A DNA stretch of 64,000 nucleotides from Bolinopsis microptera. Its lineage: Eukaryota; Ctenophora; Tentaculata; Lobata; Bolinopsidae. The stretch is from the NCBI RefSeq assembly GCF_026151205.1, contig NC_087081.1:3663246-3727245 (forward strand), written 5' to 3'. A model generated the notes under the pieces. That model worked only from the letters and a program-made list of their open reading frames with translations, made no database searches and was not told the origin of the DNA. This document shows, one piece after another, positions 23,906 to 37,180 of the stretch (its first letter is position 1; every line of letters starts with the position of its first letter). The translations under genes and the position numbers were made by a program.

Positions 23906-25736
23906 ATGATGAATTTAAACAGCACTAGGGTTAAAGCCCCTAACACGAATCTTGTGGAGGGTCGGCAGTTTTATGACTTGGTTGGCTTAAAACCCAATCT
24001 GGGAGGGCCAGGCGATGATGTACTGTCGTACCCAACACAACACAACAGGATAAGTACAGAACCGGAAAAGAAGAGCAGTAATAGTGGCAGCGTTGTGTCG
24101 TGTAGTAGGAAAACGTTCATCGGGACACTGAACGTTCGTACTGTTAGGGAACAGTATAAGAGGATAGAGTTAGCATCGCTCTTCCTTGAGAGTAGAGTTG
24201 CAGTTTTAGGGGTACAAGAGCACCGGATTGTGCATGAGGAGGAGATCAAGATCCAGAGTTTCGAGAAGGGTGTGCACCTGGTGACCACACCTGCTTGGAG
24301 AAACACCCGACAAGCTGCTACTGGTGGAGTTGGGTTTATGCTGACCAAGCAGGCCTACAAAGCAGTGAGTCTCATGAAATCGTTTGGGAAGCGAATTTTT
24401 CTCATATCCTTTGATGGAAACCCACGGCTTACAGTAATAACGGTGTACAGTCCCACTGAAGCAGCATCTAATGAAGAGGCAGAGGACTTTCACGAGGGAC
24501 TAAGATCTGCATTAGGAGAGGTACCAGCCCATCATCTGCTAATGGTTGTTGGTGATCTTAACGCCCATCTTAGCAGATTGAATGAGGAGGATTCAGGTTG
24601 GTACTGGCATCGAGTATCCAACAGAAACGGATCGCTTCTCAGGGATACTTTGCTGGAGGGAAACCTTGAGGCAACTAACCACCGATTCCAGAAACGTCCC
24701 GGTAAACTATGGACGTATCTCTCTGACGGAACACTGAGCAAGAGTCAGATTGATTACATCCTGATAAGGAAGAAGTGGCGTAACTCAGTCAAGGACACTG
24801 TTGTCTCCAATTCTTTTAACTCTCTTGGGTCGGACCACCGTCTAGTAGTTAGTTCAGTCAAACTCAGCCTGCGAAAGTGCCAGAATGCACCTAGAGTAGT
24901 AAGATATGACTACAGACTGCTCAAAGAGAATAAGGAGTTGCAAGCCTTGTATTCTGTGGAGGTGAAAAACAGATTCTCTATGCTACTGGAGGAAGAATCT
25001 AGTGAGCAGAACGATCCCACGATTCAGTACGGAAAGCTTATGGATGCCGTGAAAGCAACCAATCATAAGTTGCTTAAGCCCATCCCAAGAAGACAACGTA
25101 ACAACCCCTCCCAAGATCCTAGGGTATCGGAGAAGAGGAGAACTCTGTTTCAGGCCAAAGACGCGTATCATGAAAATCCTACAGAGGAGAGTAGAGAGGT
25201 AGTTAAGGAGTGTAAGGATGCACTTGCAGTGAGCTACAAAGAGGTTGAGGAGAAGACTCTTGTTTCTAGGATCAGGCGGGCTGAGGATGCTGCTGACAGG
25301 TGCAAAAATAAGGAAAGTTGGGACCTTATTAATGACATAAATGGCAGGAAAAGCAAGCCATGCAGCCTGGTTGATGGAGGTAGTGCAGAGGGGAGATTGA
25401 AGAGCTGGAAGGACCACTTCACTAAGCTCCTGGGTCAACCACCATCTGTACCTGACCAGGAAATAGTTATCCAAACCATCCACCCCCAGCAGGATATAGA
25501 GACTGGTCTGTTTTGCAGGGAGGAGTTAGCGGAGGCGAGGAAACAGATCAAGGAGGGTAAGGCCTATGGTGATGATGGCATAGCTCCAGAGATTCTCAAA
25601 AGAGTGGACATGGACGACCTGATTCTAGAGTTCTGTAACAGCGCTCTGGTTGATGGAAAAATCCCTGATCAATGGCGGCAACTCAACATCGTGCCTGTGC
25701 CAAAGAAAGGAAATCTAACTAAAGTGGATAACTACA
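23906..25736 (+). pseudogene. Endonuclease/reverse transcriptase, N-terminal part
   Basis: About 610 residues. An AP-endonuclease-like domain spans about residues 70-325: TLNVRT, VQEHRI, GGVGFML, ITVYSPT, VVGDLNAH, SQIDYILI and GSDHRLVVSS, which include the expected catalytic Asn, Glu, Asp and His positions. A linker is followed by the start of the RT domain (AYGDDGIAPEIL, then WRQLNIVPVPKKGN and DNY). The frame then runs into the inserted transposon and stops at 25753. Start chosen at the first ATG of the frame. Confidence 0.88.
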
Positions 25737-27347
25737 GGGCAATTCCACCGTGACGGACACCACGATTTTGCTGTTTTTTAAACTTCAAACGAATGTTGTA
25801 CTCGAGATGTTGTTTATTTATCAGTTCCAACTGTTTATTAGTCCACATTTAACCTTTCTACAGGTTGTGTGAAAATTTCAGACCCTTACCATTATTACTT
25901 TCTGAGATAGCACCCCTGTGACGGACGCGACTTAAATATGACACTTTTTTTGGGTGTCTACTCAGATGGTACCCAAATTTATCTCAAAAAGTTATCTATT
26001 GTCTCTAATTTGGTATAACAATGATAGAAGAAGGTTTAGGGATTTCTAAGATGCCATTTTCTTGGAGATTGCTCAATTTTTGTTTGCATGGCGCCATTTT
26101 CAAATTGTGACAGACGCGACTGTGACGGACACACGTTTTTTTTCAATTTTTCCAAATCTTCCACTTGACACTTTTATCTTGTTCAGTGACATCTACTCTG
26201 TATTCATGCCAATTTTTAGGCCTCAAATACCCCCAAGAGGTCTGCAATAGCCAAAATTGTCCATTTTGGGCATACGCTAGGGTATCAGTCTAGGGGCATC
26301 AATTATTTCTCTACTTGAACAAATTTATAACTCTGGTAAAACATTCATCACTGTTCAATGCATCATACTGCTGAGACCATCTCCTAAAAGTTTCATTACT
26401 TTAGTGTTTAAAATGTGGAAGATATTGCATTTTTACTTCAAAAATATGCGAAAATAGGGTAAAGTCCATTTTTTGTGCCTTTTACCTCTGAAAAAGTTGT
26501 AAGCAAAAAAAATGGCAAAAACTCAGTAAATTTAATTATTGAATTGCATATGATGTTATTTGATAGTCTAGTCAACATAGTCAACACAATCCAACCTTAT
26601 TTGACTTCTATTTGTCTTGGTTTTAGTCAAAATAATGGAAATATGGATAAAAATGGCTAAAAGTGAGCCGTACGCCCATATATGGGCATATACAAAATTA
26701 TACATAACTCGGCCATTTTCTGTCCAATTTTCGATTTGACGACATAGTTTTGTTGAGGACGGTCTCAGCTTTAAGCAAAATGCATTTAAAGTCTGTTTAA
26801 AGATTTTTTGGAGCATTTTCAAAAAAATGTGACGGACGCGACAAGTTGGGACCCCCCTTCCAAAAATTTTTTCTTAAAAGATACAAGCCTGATAATTTCT
26901 ACGGTACTCCCTTACCTTCAGAAGAGATATGTTACAGTGGTTTTTTGAATATAAATAGCACTATGTGGCTCTGAAAAAACTTTTTTGCTTAATTTTGTGA
27001 CGGACGCGACACCATCTTTGTGGAAATTTTTTAGAAAAAGTGTTTGAGTAACGGTTGTGAAACTTTGCATAGCTCTCATTCTTATGCCTATGCCTAAGTG
27101 TATGAAATTTCATAGAGAAATATTGCTGCATACCCAAACTATGGCCCTTTGAAAATTTGAATGATTTTTTTCATTTCCGAGTAGTGTTCCTTTGAATGAG
27201 AAAAATCAAAAGTTAACGCAATATGAAACAAAAAACTTTTGTTGACCTGTAAGGTTAAGAGTCTAATGAACATATTTTAACCAAAATTAGGAGCCTATCT
27301 TAACATTTTTCATTTTCACCAAGTGGAACCTTACCGTGGAATTGCCC
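25737..27347. mobile_element. 1.6-kb non-autonomous DNA transposon inside the RTE
   Basis: Left end GGGCAATTCCACCGT; right end ACCGTGGAATTGCCC. The 12 terminal bases are exact inverted repeats. The host sequence is duplicated as TACA (25733-25736, 27348-27351); if the outer G belongs to the target, the duplication is CTACAG. Removing the element and one copy of the duplication rejoins the RT frame. The motif TGTGACGGACGCGAC recurs near 25914, 26104 (variant), 26826 and 26996. No transposase frame is present. Superfamily not identified. Confidence 0.9.
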
Positions 27348-28635
27348 TACAGAGGAATCGCTCTTACGTCCATTGTTAGTAAGACCCTGAATCGTATGAT
27401 CCTTAACAGAATCAAACCAGCGATGGAGAAAATACTGAGGATCAACCAAAACGGATTTCGGGAGGGACGCAGTACCACCAGCCACATTCTGTGTCTAAGG
27501 AGGATCTTGGAGGGGGCTAGAGACAAAAACCTGACCGCCCTTCTCTTGTTCATCGATTTTAAGAAGGCCTTTGATAGCATTCATAGGGGTATATTGATGA
27601 AGATACTCCTGGCATATGGGATACCAGAGCCCATTTGTTAGGCTGATAGATGCTATGTACAAGGACACCATGGCACGAGTCATCACGGAGGATGGTCTGA
27701 CTGAAGCTTTCCTTATACTGGCTGGAGTTATGCAGGGAGATACACTGGCGCCCTACCTCTTCGTGATTGTCATTGACTATGTGATGACAACAGCACTTAG
27801 AGGTAAAGATCTGGGCTTCACTGTCAACCCCAGAAGAAGCAGGAGATACCCAGCAGTTAAGATGACAGATGTCGACTTTGCTGACGATCTTGCACTGACA
27901 ACAGACACCGCAGAGCAAGCGCAAGATCTTCTCCTCAGTGTGGAGCTGGCTGCTAACTCCGTTGGACTTCACCTCAACGAGAGTAAGACGAAGTACATCA
28001 GAGTCAATCTCTCTGAGTCTGACTCTACCGTAATTAAAGCAGCAAGTGGGCAGGAGATAGAGCAAGTAGATGACTTTGTCTACCTTGGAAGCAGAATAAT
28101 GAGTGCGGAGAAGGACTTTGATGTTAGGAAAGCAAAGGCATGGGGGGCCTGTCATCAGTTAAAGACAACCTGGAAGTCTGGAATGCGCAGGGACTTAAAG
28201 ATCCGTGTCTTTCGAGCAACGGTTGAGCCTGTACTCCTGTACGGCTCTGAAGCTTGGACGATAAGCCAATCCATGACTAAGCGGATCAATGGATGCTACA
28301 CTAGAATGCTCCGGATGGCCTTGAACATACGTTGGCCACAAATCATCAACAACAGTGATTTATACGGCAACATCCCAAAGCCATCAGCGATGATAGCCTC
28401 CAGAAGAATGAGACTGGCTGGACATGTAGCCAGGCATGACGACCTTCTGGCAAACCAACTTCTGTTCTGGGACCCTCAGCATGGATACAGGAGACCGGGG
28501 AGGCCCCACCTTACGTTTCTGGACATGCTAAAGAAGGACACCAGCCTTTCCTGTGTTGAAGAGATAAGATCTGTTATGCTTGACCGCGACGTGTGGCGAG
28601 GAATTGTAGTTGCTCGGACCAAGAAGCCGACTTAA
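27348..28635 (+). pseudogene. Reverse transcriptase, C-terminal part
   Basis: Continues the RT after the insertion: ALTSIVSKTLNRMI, QNGFREGRSTT, FIDFKKAFDSI, VMQGDTLAPYLF, the active site FADDLAL (27877-27897), then YLGSRI, LLYGSEAWT and the RRPGRPHLTFLDML tail. An extra base in ATTTG near 27637 shifts the frame at PEPI; reading resumes in the next frame and stays open to TAA at 28633. Because of this shift and the insertion it cannot make a full protein. Confidence 0.9.
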
Positions 28636-28640
28636 GAGGT

Positions 28641-30560
28641 AAGAGGAAACTGTTAAAGTGCTAATTAGAGTATATTGTAAAATGAATTTGTACATTTCCT
28701 AACCAGACCTTTATGTGAGAGCTATTCCTCATAAGCTCATACTCATAGGAATAAGCACCATAGTTTGTGCAATCGCTGTGTGACTTGCAGGTTTTTACGG
28801 TTATATGAGTAGCGTGCCAGTGCGTGCCATGGGATCACGAAAGAAAATGAACATCGGCCCTCATTAAAACCACATATTAATCTGTTCAGTATGTGAACTG
28901 TAGGATCACTAGCTGACAAGCACGGGAATCACAACAAACTATCAGGTTCCTACCTATGTGACCTATGTGAGATTGGAGGACCTTTTTCCTCCAATCTTTT
29001 CCAAGATGCAGGATATTCTATATTCTATAGGTTATCTAACTGATTCTTGGGACTTGCGACCCCACGTGTAGCTTTCAACAACGTTTTTGGGTCCAAGTAC
29101 GTACGCTCAGCTGCAAATAGTAGAAAACCAACTAGTGTAGGAACACCAAAAGTGTGTCTTTGAATGTCGAAGAAGTTGAAATAGATGTGGGAGTCCCCCC
29201 GACATCATACTTCAAGTTCGACAGGGGTGATTTCTGGCGAACTTCAAATTTCAGTGCCTGTCGAACCATACAGTACGTGCATAGTACAGACGTTAGTTGT
29301 TTCCCAAGGGAATTGGGTTGGAGACATTTTTGGAGTTCCTAGGGACCTTATAATAAGCCTATTATTCAAATTTGTGTAGTAAATCTGATTATGAAGCGAT
29401 GGTAAAAGTTGTAAACTGAAGTTTACGCTCGTTCAACAGATATATATAGGATCATGTATAATTATCAACAAAATTAACAGCAAAAGAAATGAAAAAGGTT
29501 GAAATGAAAAATGCTGAAATAATACGAAAATGAAAGTATAATGAAGATGATTAAAAACTCTAAAATGAAATTAAAATGCTGAAGTTGATCGGTATTCCGA
29601 ATATACAATATACTGTGATATATTAGAGAAAACAGTTGGGATGCATCACTAAAAGATGGAAAGGATCATCTGAGAAATAAACTACAACAACTTACACAAC
29701 TAATATAACAATATTATAACTAATAAAACATTAAACTAATATAACAGCATTGAATAGTAACAAATGAGCTGATCAGTCTAAGAATTAGAGCCGCTCAGTA
29801 CATAGTAGCTATCCCAGGAGGGACCCAAACAACAAGTCAGGTGATAAAATAGAATGCGAAAACAATACCCCCCCCCCCCCCCCCCCACAATAACACTAAA
29901 TTTACACGCAGCAACCGGTCACAAACTAAAAAAATAGAAAATTGTGTAGACAGAAAATGCAGACCTGTAAATTCCTAACTCTTAATTTGGTTAAGATAAT
30001 AAAACGAGTGTGCGAGTTTCAGAACTAATACAGAGTTAGCAGTTAACAGTTACCGTTAAGAGTGTAGACTATAAATATCCAGCCTTTAGTCCTATTAGAC
30101 CTTAGATCAATAACTCCCGCTGCAAAGTCACAGTTCACACGCTGCGTGACGCGCGCTCTCTTTCTCTCTCTCTAATTGGTTTAGCATGTTATAGGATGTA
30201 GAATCGGGATAGGAACAGGTCGCGTTCTTTGTGTAGACATTGTGTGTATTTCGTGTGTAATTTGTGTGTGGGTTTTCTGCGGGTATTCTATGTGCTTTCT
30301 GGGTGCGTTTTGTGTGCTTTTATGCATCTTTTGATAACATGCTAATGTGTGTTGTATGGGTGTAGAACTTCGTGGGACGACATTTTGGGTATTTAATATT
30401 GTCGCTCGGTTGAATAGCATTATTAATGGTTCATTAGTTTGGTGTGTGAGTCGGTTTATATTATGCCGATCATTGCAGTAATAATACAATCTGCCATGCA
30501 TCAGATCGCATAATTATGGAGTAGATCTCTCGAGACTATTTAACGCCATCAATTTATAGT
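28641..30560. other. Gene-free stretch with hairpins and a poly-C run
   Basis: A perfect hairpin lies at 28970-28997 (AGATTGGAGGA, 6-nt loop, reverse complement). An inverted GTTCGACAGG/CCTGTCGAAC pair spans 29217-29267. A poly-C run lies at 29869-29886 and a CT run at 30159-30172. No gene recognised. Confidence 0.5.
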
Positions 30561-30562
30561 CT

Positions 30563-31219
30563 GTACATCTTCCCTCCCTCTCAGCTTATCAGTTGAACTG
30601 TACATCTTCCCTCACTCTCAGCTTTTCAGTTGAACTTTACATCTTCCCTCACTCTCAGCTTATCAGTTGAACTGTACATCTTCCCTTTCTCTCAGCTTAT
30701 CAGTTGAACTGTACATCTTCCCTCCCTCTCAGCTTATCAGTTGAACTGTACATCTTCCCTCTCTCTCAGCTTATCAGTTGAACTGTACATCTTCCCTCCC
30801 TCTCAGCTTATCAGTTGAACTGTACATCTTCCCTCCCTCTCAGCTTATCAGTTGAACTGTACATCTTCCCTCACTCAGCTTATCAGTTGAACTGTTATAC
30901 ATCTTCCCTCACTCTCAGCTCATCAGTTGAACTGTACATCTTCCCTCACTCTCAGCTTATCAGTTGAACTGTACATCTTTCCTTCCGCTCAGCTTATCAG
31001 TTGAACTGTACATCTTCCCTCCCTCTCAACTTATCAGTTGAACTGTACATCTTCCCTCACTCTCAGCTTATCAGTTGAACTGTACATCTTCCCTCCCTCT
31101 CAGCTTATCAGTTGAACTGTACATCTTCCCTCCCTCTCAGCTTATCAGTTGAACTGCATACATCTTCCCTCACTCTCAGCGTATCAGTTGAACTGTACAT
31201 CTTCCCTCGCTCCCAGCTT
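30563..31219. repeat. 37-bp minisatellite
   Basis: About 18 copies of a unit containing ACTGTACATCTTCCCTCC, then CTCTCAGCTTATCAGTTGA, with small indels. Each unit contains a pyrimidine tract ending in CAG, resembling a splice acceptor, but no adjacent exon was recognised. Confidence 0.95.
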
Positions 31220-33030
31220 ATTTGACCTAATTTAGAATCTTTCTAGTCTCTGATCGTTACCGGAATGTTAATTTACTAGTTGCTGCTTTATCCCTTTACT
31301 ATCTGCCCTCACAGTTCACACAGCTATAACAAGGTGTTTGTGTTGTTGTGTTGTATTTAGCAATTATGTGTTACTTATTACTCTTATTAGCTTATTAGTA
31401 TATCTTACCTCGGATAATTAAGATTAAGGTCGCAAGCGTTATACCAAGTTTTTTTCCACCTAGTCCTACAAAAACGGAAGTGAATTGTTACACTTCACAA
31501 TTGTTACCACCTATATAACTCTATAATAACAGAAGTGAAATGTCATGTTCAAATGTCTGCTTTAAAGTAGACTGCGTATCTGAATAAGCAGTTACATCTG
31601 ACATTATCGCTCTGAACAAGGCTGTAAACTAATTCAATTTATCAGGAACTTTATAGGACCCTTTTTATAGGAACGTTAATATGGTGTACCGCTTCGGCTG
31701 TAGCCCCCTGTATTATCGAATTACGTTTCCCTTCTGATCCCGCGCGTTTTCATTTGAAGTCTCTGGAATTTGTTTAACTTTTTGTTGTCTCCAATATTGA
31801 TAATGTGTTAGTTGTGTCTCCAATATCAGTACTGTTTTAGTCGTGTCTCCAATATTAAGATATTACCACTGTGTTACTTGTATCTCCAATATCAGTACTG
31901 TTTTAGTTGTATCTCCAATATCAGTACTATGTAACACGTCATAGTTAAATGGTAAGTTGCTCCCTCTGCATCAAATTGTTGACCAGCCCGCAGAATCATA
32001 TTTAAACTAAGAAACTGTTGGGAAATTGTCAAATTGTCTTCCTCTGAAACAGTTTACTATGTTTTGCAGTTATTTTCTTCTATATTTGGTAACCCTCTCT
32101 TTACTTACGAATGCCATAATCTTTACATATATTCTGCTATACTTAGTGCGAGGGTTTATGTTACAGTTCTACTCTATCCTTCCATTAGCCCTTTTGAAGG
32201 AATAATTTAACTTAAACTTACTTTATTTATTTTTAAATGTACGCATTTTACACGCATTTTACACGTTTATATAGTTCGACAACTCAAGTTCGCCAGATAT
32301 CAACCCTTTCGAACTTTGGTACGTGTCAAACTAGTGTCTGGGTAGAGTACTCTTTGACAAATAGTTTCTGCTTGTGATCCAACAGCGATTGAAGGGTCCT
32401 CATTATTGGAACCCCCTGGTTCAATGACAGATAAAACAATTTTCTGAAATCTAGCAACCAGCGGTTAGAAATTCCAGAACCTTTCAGTATAATTTTAATT
32501 CTCTTGTTTGCCACTCGGTTCTGGTCTAGCAGTAGCAAACAGGAAAATTGATTGATATCCGACTGTTTCCGGTTCAGCAGCCAAATCTCTAAACCGATAC
32601 TCGTTCACTAGACTTTGTGATAATATATAAAGTGTGGTACGTGGTAGAGATTTATATATAGCGTACTCTACAATCTAGTTATACAAAACGGAGTACGAGT
32701 TACCATGAAGATAGTATTTCATCTACGTAACAATAATTGAGTCTGAGGTCAATTTCCGTAGAATATATACTATATAGATATGGATAATAGAGAATATTAA
32801 GATTACATTCACACATATAGCTGAACATCATGAGTCAAGTGGAAAACAAACAAACGAATAGACTTTACTCGTACTATAAATTAGCATTTCCCTGTTCATT
32901 ACCATGGTAACGTGTTCACTAAGATATGATTGACATTATATTGTTGATCCTTGCAGGATTGAATATTCGTGTGAGATGAGATACTAGATAGTTAAACATT
33001 TTTTGAATTTTTCGAAATTCGTCTGATTGT
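31220..33030. other. Gene-free stretch
   Basis: 31787-31937 holds five diverged copies of a unit starting GTCTCCAATAT. No gene seen in the rest. Confidence 0.5.
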
Positions 33031-33035
33031 GTTAC

Positions 33036-33412
33036 TATAGGTACATTACTAGGTGTTGCTAGGTGTTGCTAGTTGTTACTAGGTGCATTACTAGGTGTTG
33101 CTAGGTATTGCTAGGTGTTGCTAGGTGTTGCTAGGTGTTGCTAGGTGTTGCTAGGTGTTACTAGGTGCATTATTAGGTGTTGCTAGGTGTTGCTAGGTGT
33201 TGCTAGGTGTTACTAGGTGTTGCTAGGTGTTGCTAGGTGTTGCTAGGTGTTACTAGGTGCATTACTAGGTGTTGCTAGGTGTTGCTAGGTGTTACTAGGT
33301 GTTGCTAGGTGTTGATTGGTGTTGCTAGGTGTTGCTAGGTGCATTACTAGGTGTTGCTAGGTGTTGCTAGGTGTTACTAGGTGTTGATATGTGTTACTAG
33401 GTGTTTCTATTT
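33036..33412. repeat. 10-bp minisatellite (TAGGTGTTGC)n
   Basis: About 38 units, mostly exactly 10 bp, with GTGCATTACT and GTGTTACTAG variants. A short array of the reverse complement (CTAGTAACAC) lies at 38740-38797. Confidence 0.95.
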
Positions 33413-34230
33413 GTTTAATGAACTATAACCGCCGGTTCAACTGTACCCGTAACTAAGTAACTAAACTGGCAAATAAACCTGAATAAACCTGATTTAATAA
33501 CTAATAAAAAGTAAAATAGCGGTTTAGTATTTATTTAAAATTCAGAGGAACAAACTCTATATTTTGCAATGACATACGACTACTACTGGCTAGTTACTGA
33601 ATGGTCATCACCATGGTAACGTGACATGCTCTGTTATTGGTTGTTATTAGTCACATGACCTGTAATTACTATAGTCCCTCATTAGAGGTATATAATGTAA
33701 GAGTACGGGCTGTGTAGTCAGAGTCTTTACTACAATACTGATCACTTTCTGTGTGTGTGTCTGTGTGTGCTGTGTGTGTTTGGGGTCATTATCCACTCTC
33801 TCTCTCTCTCTCTGTGCTGTGTAGACCACTTGGATGGAACTTGTGTACCGTTTTGTATTACGTATTTGTTACGTCATGTAAAGTATTTGATGATGATCTG
33901 TTATCGGATCATACTTTCTGCTCTCGCGCTGAATGGATTTCTTTATTCTGCTGTTTTTATTCAGTGCGGTTTGTTGATCTGCCATGATAATACATGTTAC
34001 TTCAGATACTACATTATTATGCAGTATATAGTGTGCTTGATGGTGAGCCTGCCTGATAAGCTAATTTCCCCTTTTCCCCCTCTATAAGCAGATAATAAAG
34101 TCCCCCCTCTCTTCATGGTCCCACTACCCAGTTACCTGATACTGGCATTACCTCCTATTACCTCACAACATATTAACCTCTGATCCAACAATGAGCCAAC
34201 ACGCTGGAACCTGGATCACACCTGATCTCA
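33413..34230. other. Possible promoter region, no gene seen
   Basis: A TATATAA word at 33687-33693 sits about 30 bp before TCAGAGTC (33718). Downstream are GTGT and CT runs. It could be a distal promoter for the receptor gene 5 kb to the right, but no linking 5' exon was found. Confidence 0.2.
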
Positions 34231-34234
34231 CTGC

Positions 34235-34291
34235 CACGTGACTGCTCCGCCCACGTGACTGCTCCGCCCACGTGACTGCTCCGCCCACGTG
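34235..34291. promoter_or_regulatory. E-box tandem cluster (CACGTG x4)
   Basis: Four CACGTG hexamers at exactly 17-bp spacing (34235, 34252, 34269, 34286) in the unit CACGTGACTGCTCCGCC. CACGTG is the core site of bHLH/bHLH-Zip factors (Myc/Max, USF, MITF, CLOCK class). The related 18-bp unit CACGTGACTACTCCTAAT forms the intron-16 array of the receptor gene. Confidence 0.6.
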
Positions 34292-35068
34292 CTTGTAGAG
34301 TGTAGGTCATTATACACGGTGGGGCCAGATGACCAGGTATCAGGTATCAGGTAACAGTGTCCCCTGGAGCGGAGTGTTACTCTAGTTTACACTCTTCTAG
34401 TGTGGGTTAGTGTTTAGTAAGTGTTTAGTGGGGCCAGTGTGTGATGTCACTGCTGGTCATGCAGGCTAACTTATACAGTTATATTGTGTAGTTTGTAGTT
34501 TGTAGCTTGTTACCCTTGTATGGAGCTCTTGTACATTTGCTGCTCCCTCTGCTCCCTCCCTCATCAGTCCTCCTTTATAAAGCAGTATAATACACTAATA
34601 CAGCTCAGCTTATGAATTAGCGAGAGCCTTATCGTGACGTGTGTGTACTATTCTTCAGTAAGAATGTGGGGCTAAATCGTCTCAAGTATAATCGTATAAA
34701 CTTTCTAGTTTCCATTCATTTTTAGTTTGTATTTTGTTTTGTATTTTGTTAGGGAGTCTTGGTAGTAATTGCTGTGGTTGATCTTCATGCTTTAGAATAA
34801 TGCATTTATATATAGAACATTCTTATAGTCAGGGTAAAATAGAGATAATAGAGGACACAGATAGCGTTCTTTATACACACTCAAACTCACACTGCAGGTC
34901 CTCGCTAACTTCCCGTGCGTTATACCCCCTCCTTCACAGTGTTTATTTAGTCTGTGTGTAAATACCTTGTGTTAGCCCTCATATCACCGTGTAAACATAC
35001 CTCATAATACTGGCTTATAACACAGCGTTATCTTTACAAGGCAGCAGTGATGTAATGTAATTATACAT
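34292..35068. other. Gene-free stretch
   Basis: No coding sequence or repeat array recognised. Confidence 0.35.
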
Positions 35069-35069
35069 A

Positions 35070-35415
35070 CTTTATACCCCCCCCCCCCCCCCCAATACTT
35101 TATACCCCCCCCCCCCCCCCCAATACTTTATACCCCCCCCCCCCCCAATACTTTAATACCCCCAATACTTTATATACCCCCATATACTTTATACCCCCAA
35201 TACTTTATACCCCCCAATACTTTATACCCCCAATACTTTATACCCCCAATACTTTATACCTCCAATACTGTTTTACCCCCCAATACTTTATACCCCCCCC
35301 CCCCCCCAATTCTTTATACCCCCCCCCCCCCCCCCCCAATACTTTATTTCCCCCCTCCCCCCAATACTTTATACCCCCCCCCCCCCCCCAATACTTTATA
35401 CCCCCCCCCCCCTCC
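35070..35415. repeat. Poly-C minisatellite, (Cn AATACTTTATA)
   Basis: About 16 units of AATACTTTATA separated by C runs of 4 to 18 bases. The C/G-run strand pair has i-motif/G-quadruplex potential. Confidence 0.93.
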
Positions 35416-35893
35416 ATGTGTATTGTATCAGATCATTGTATTAGATACTATCAGGTGTAAGTGCGTGAGTCTGAACAGTAGAATGTACAACATAGCAAGC
35501 ACACATTAAGAGTAAAGAGAGAGAGAGAGAGAGCTCATCATCTAGCTCCAGATGATGCAATCTACAGTTTATTACATTGCATATTTCTGTGTGTGGTACA
35601 GTCCTTTTTATTACAAATTCAAGCTTTTAGTGCCGTGTCTGCTGCTGTGACACATATTCTAAGTTTGTGACTTGCTTTCCCGCCAAAAGTTAGAAAGAGG
35701 CATAGCTGATTCTGCTTTCCAAATGCTCTTTTGTATTTTTCCAATTTGTTGTTTTCTAATTAGTTCTTCTCGTAGGGTTGTAACCCTAGGGCTGCTGGCA
35801 CTGTTGGTAGTGGACAGTTCCATCTGTTGTGTTGCATTTTGAATACCTTTTTTTAAAACCTTTTTTTCTGTGTGATTATTGTGTAATTATTCG

Positions 35894-36313
35894 GGTTCTT
35901 TTGCGATAGTCAAAACGCGACAACTAGCGCTGGATGGCGACAACTAGCGCTATCCAGCGCTAGTTGTCGCCATCCAGCGCTAGTTATCGAACTGTTTTCT
36001 GCGATGGCCAGTTGCGCTGGCCATCGCAAACTATCGCGTGCGACAGTGTCGCATAGCCAGCGACAACTAGCGCTGGATAGCGACAACTAGCGCTGGATGG
36101 CGACAACTAGCGCTGGATGGCGACAACTAGCGCTGGATGGCGACAACTAGCGCTGGATAGCGACAATTATCTAACATATATATTTTGCGCTGGCCAGCGT
36201 TATCCAGCGCTGGATAGCGACAACTAGCGCTGGATGGCGACAACTAGCGCTGGATAGCGCTAGTTGTCGCCATCCAGCGCTAGTTGTCGCATTTTGACTA
36301 TCGCAAAAGAACC
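35894..36313. mobile_element. Foldback element of GCGCTGG palindromes
   Basis: Left end GGTTCTTTTGCGATAGTC; right end is its exact reverse complement (36296-36313). The interior is repeated GCGACAACTAGCGCTGGATG in both orientations. Related in word structure to the 5-7 kb palindrome cluster. Non-coding. Confidence 0.8.
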
Positions 36314-37014
36314 GATTTTGATACATTGCGCTGGCTAGCGCTGGCTAACGCTGGCTAACGCTGGCTAACGCTGGCTAGCGCTGGCTAGCGCTGGTTAGCG
36401 CTGGCTAGCGCTGGCTAGCGCTGGTTAGCGCTGGCCAGCGCTAGCTGACGAGTAATAGCGCACAAATTTTGCGCTGGATATCGATGGCCAGCGCTGGCTA
36501 TCGCTTAGCGCTGGCCAGCGCTAGTTGTCGCTATCCAGCGCTAGTTGTCGCGTTTTGACTATCGCAAAAGAACCATTATTCGTTATACTATTCCGCTTGG
36601 TAACCGTATTTTCACGGCACTGGTTTAATAGTTTAATGTTAGTAAGGTTACTCTTTATTCCACTCTCAAGTTCCCTTTAAGTGTTCCATATACGCTCTTT
36701 CTTCTTCACTTTTCACCCGGGATTTTCCTGTTTGTTTACACAAAACAACACCAGCTAACACCAACTAACTAGCGCTGGATAGCGACAACTAGCGCTGGAT
36801 GGCGACAACTAGCGCTGGATGGCGACAACTAGCGCTGGATGGCGACAACTAGCGCTGGATAGCGACAATTATCGAACATATATATTTTGCGCTGGCCAGC
36901 GTTATCCAGCGCTGGATAGCGACAACTAGCGCTGGATGGCGACAACTAGCGCTGGATAGCGCTAGTTGTCGCCATCCAGCGCTAGTTGTCGCGTTTTGAC
37001 TATCGCAAAAGAAC
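36314..37014. repeat. Further foldback copies and a 441-bp tandem duplication
   Basis: Runs of GCGCTGGCTAGC follow the first foldback. The right terminus ACTATCGCAAAAGAACC recurs ending at 36573 and 37014, exactly 441 bp apart. About 190 bp of unique flank (ATTATTCGTTATACTATTCC onward) follows each copy. Confidence 0.88.
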
Positions 37015-37180
37015 CATTATTCGTTATACTATTCCGCTTGGTAACCGTATTTTCACGGCACTGGTTTAATAGTTTAATGTTAGTAAGGTTACTCTTTATT
37101 CCACTCTCAAGTTCCCTTTAAGTGTTCCATATACGCTCTTTCTTCTTCACTTTTCACCCGGGATTTTCCTGTTTGTTTAC

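Larger units (their letters stand above)
23240..28640 (+). mobile_element. RTE-like non-LTR retrotransposon, interrupted
   Basis: The 5' leader (about 23240-23905, with an AAG run at 23700-23725) precedes an APE endonuclease plus reverse transcriptase open frame (23906-25736, 27348-28635). The frame is split by a 1.6-kb DNA transposon, and there is a further single-base frameshift near 27637. The exact 5' end was not located. The 3' end lies just past the stop at 28635. The FADD active site and the LLYGSEAWT and RLAGHVARHD segments at the C-terminus resemble the RTE group. Confidence 0.85.

Noticed and set aside
24983-25483. 166-codon minus frame
   Set aside because: Antisense shadow of the retrotransposon endonuclease/RT frame.
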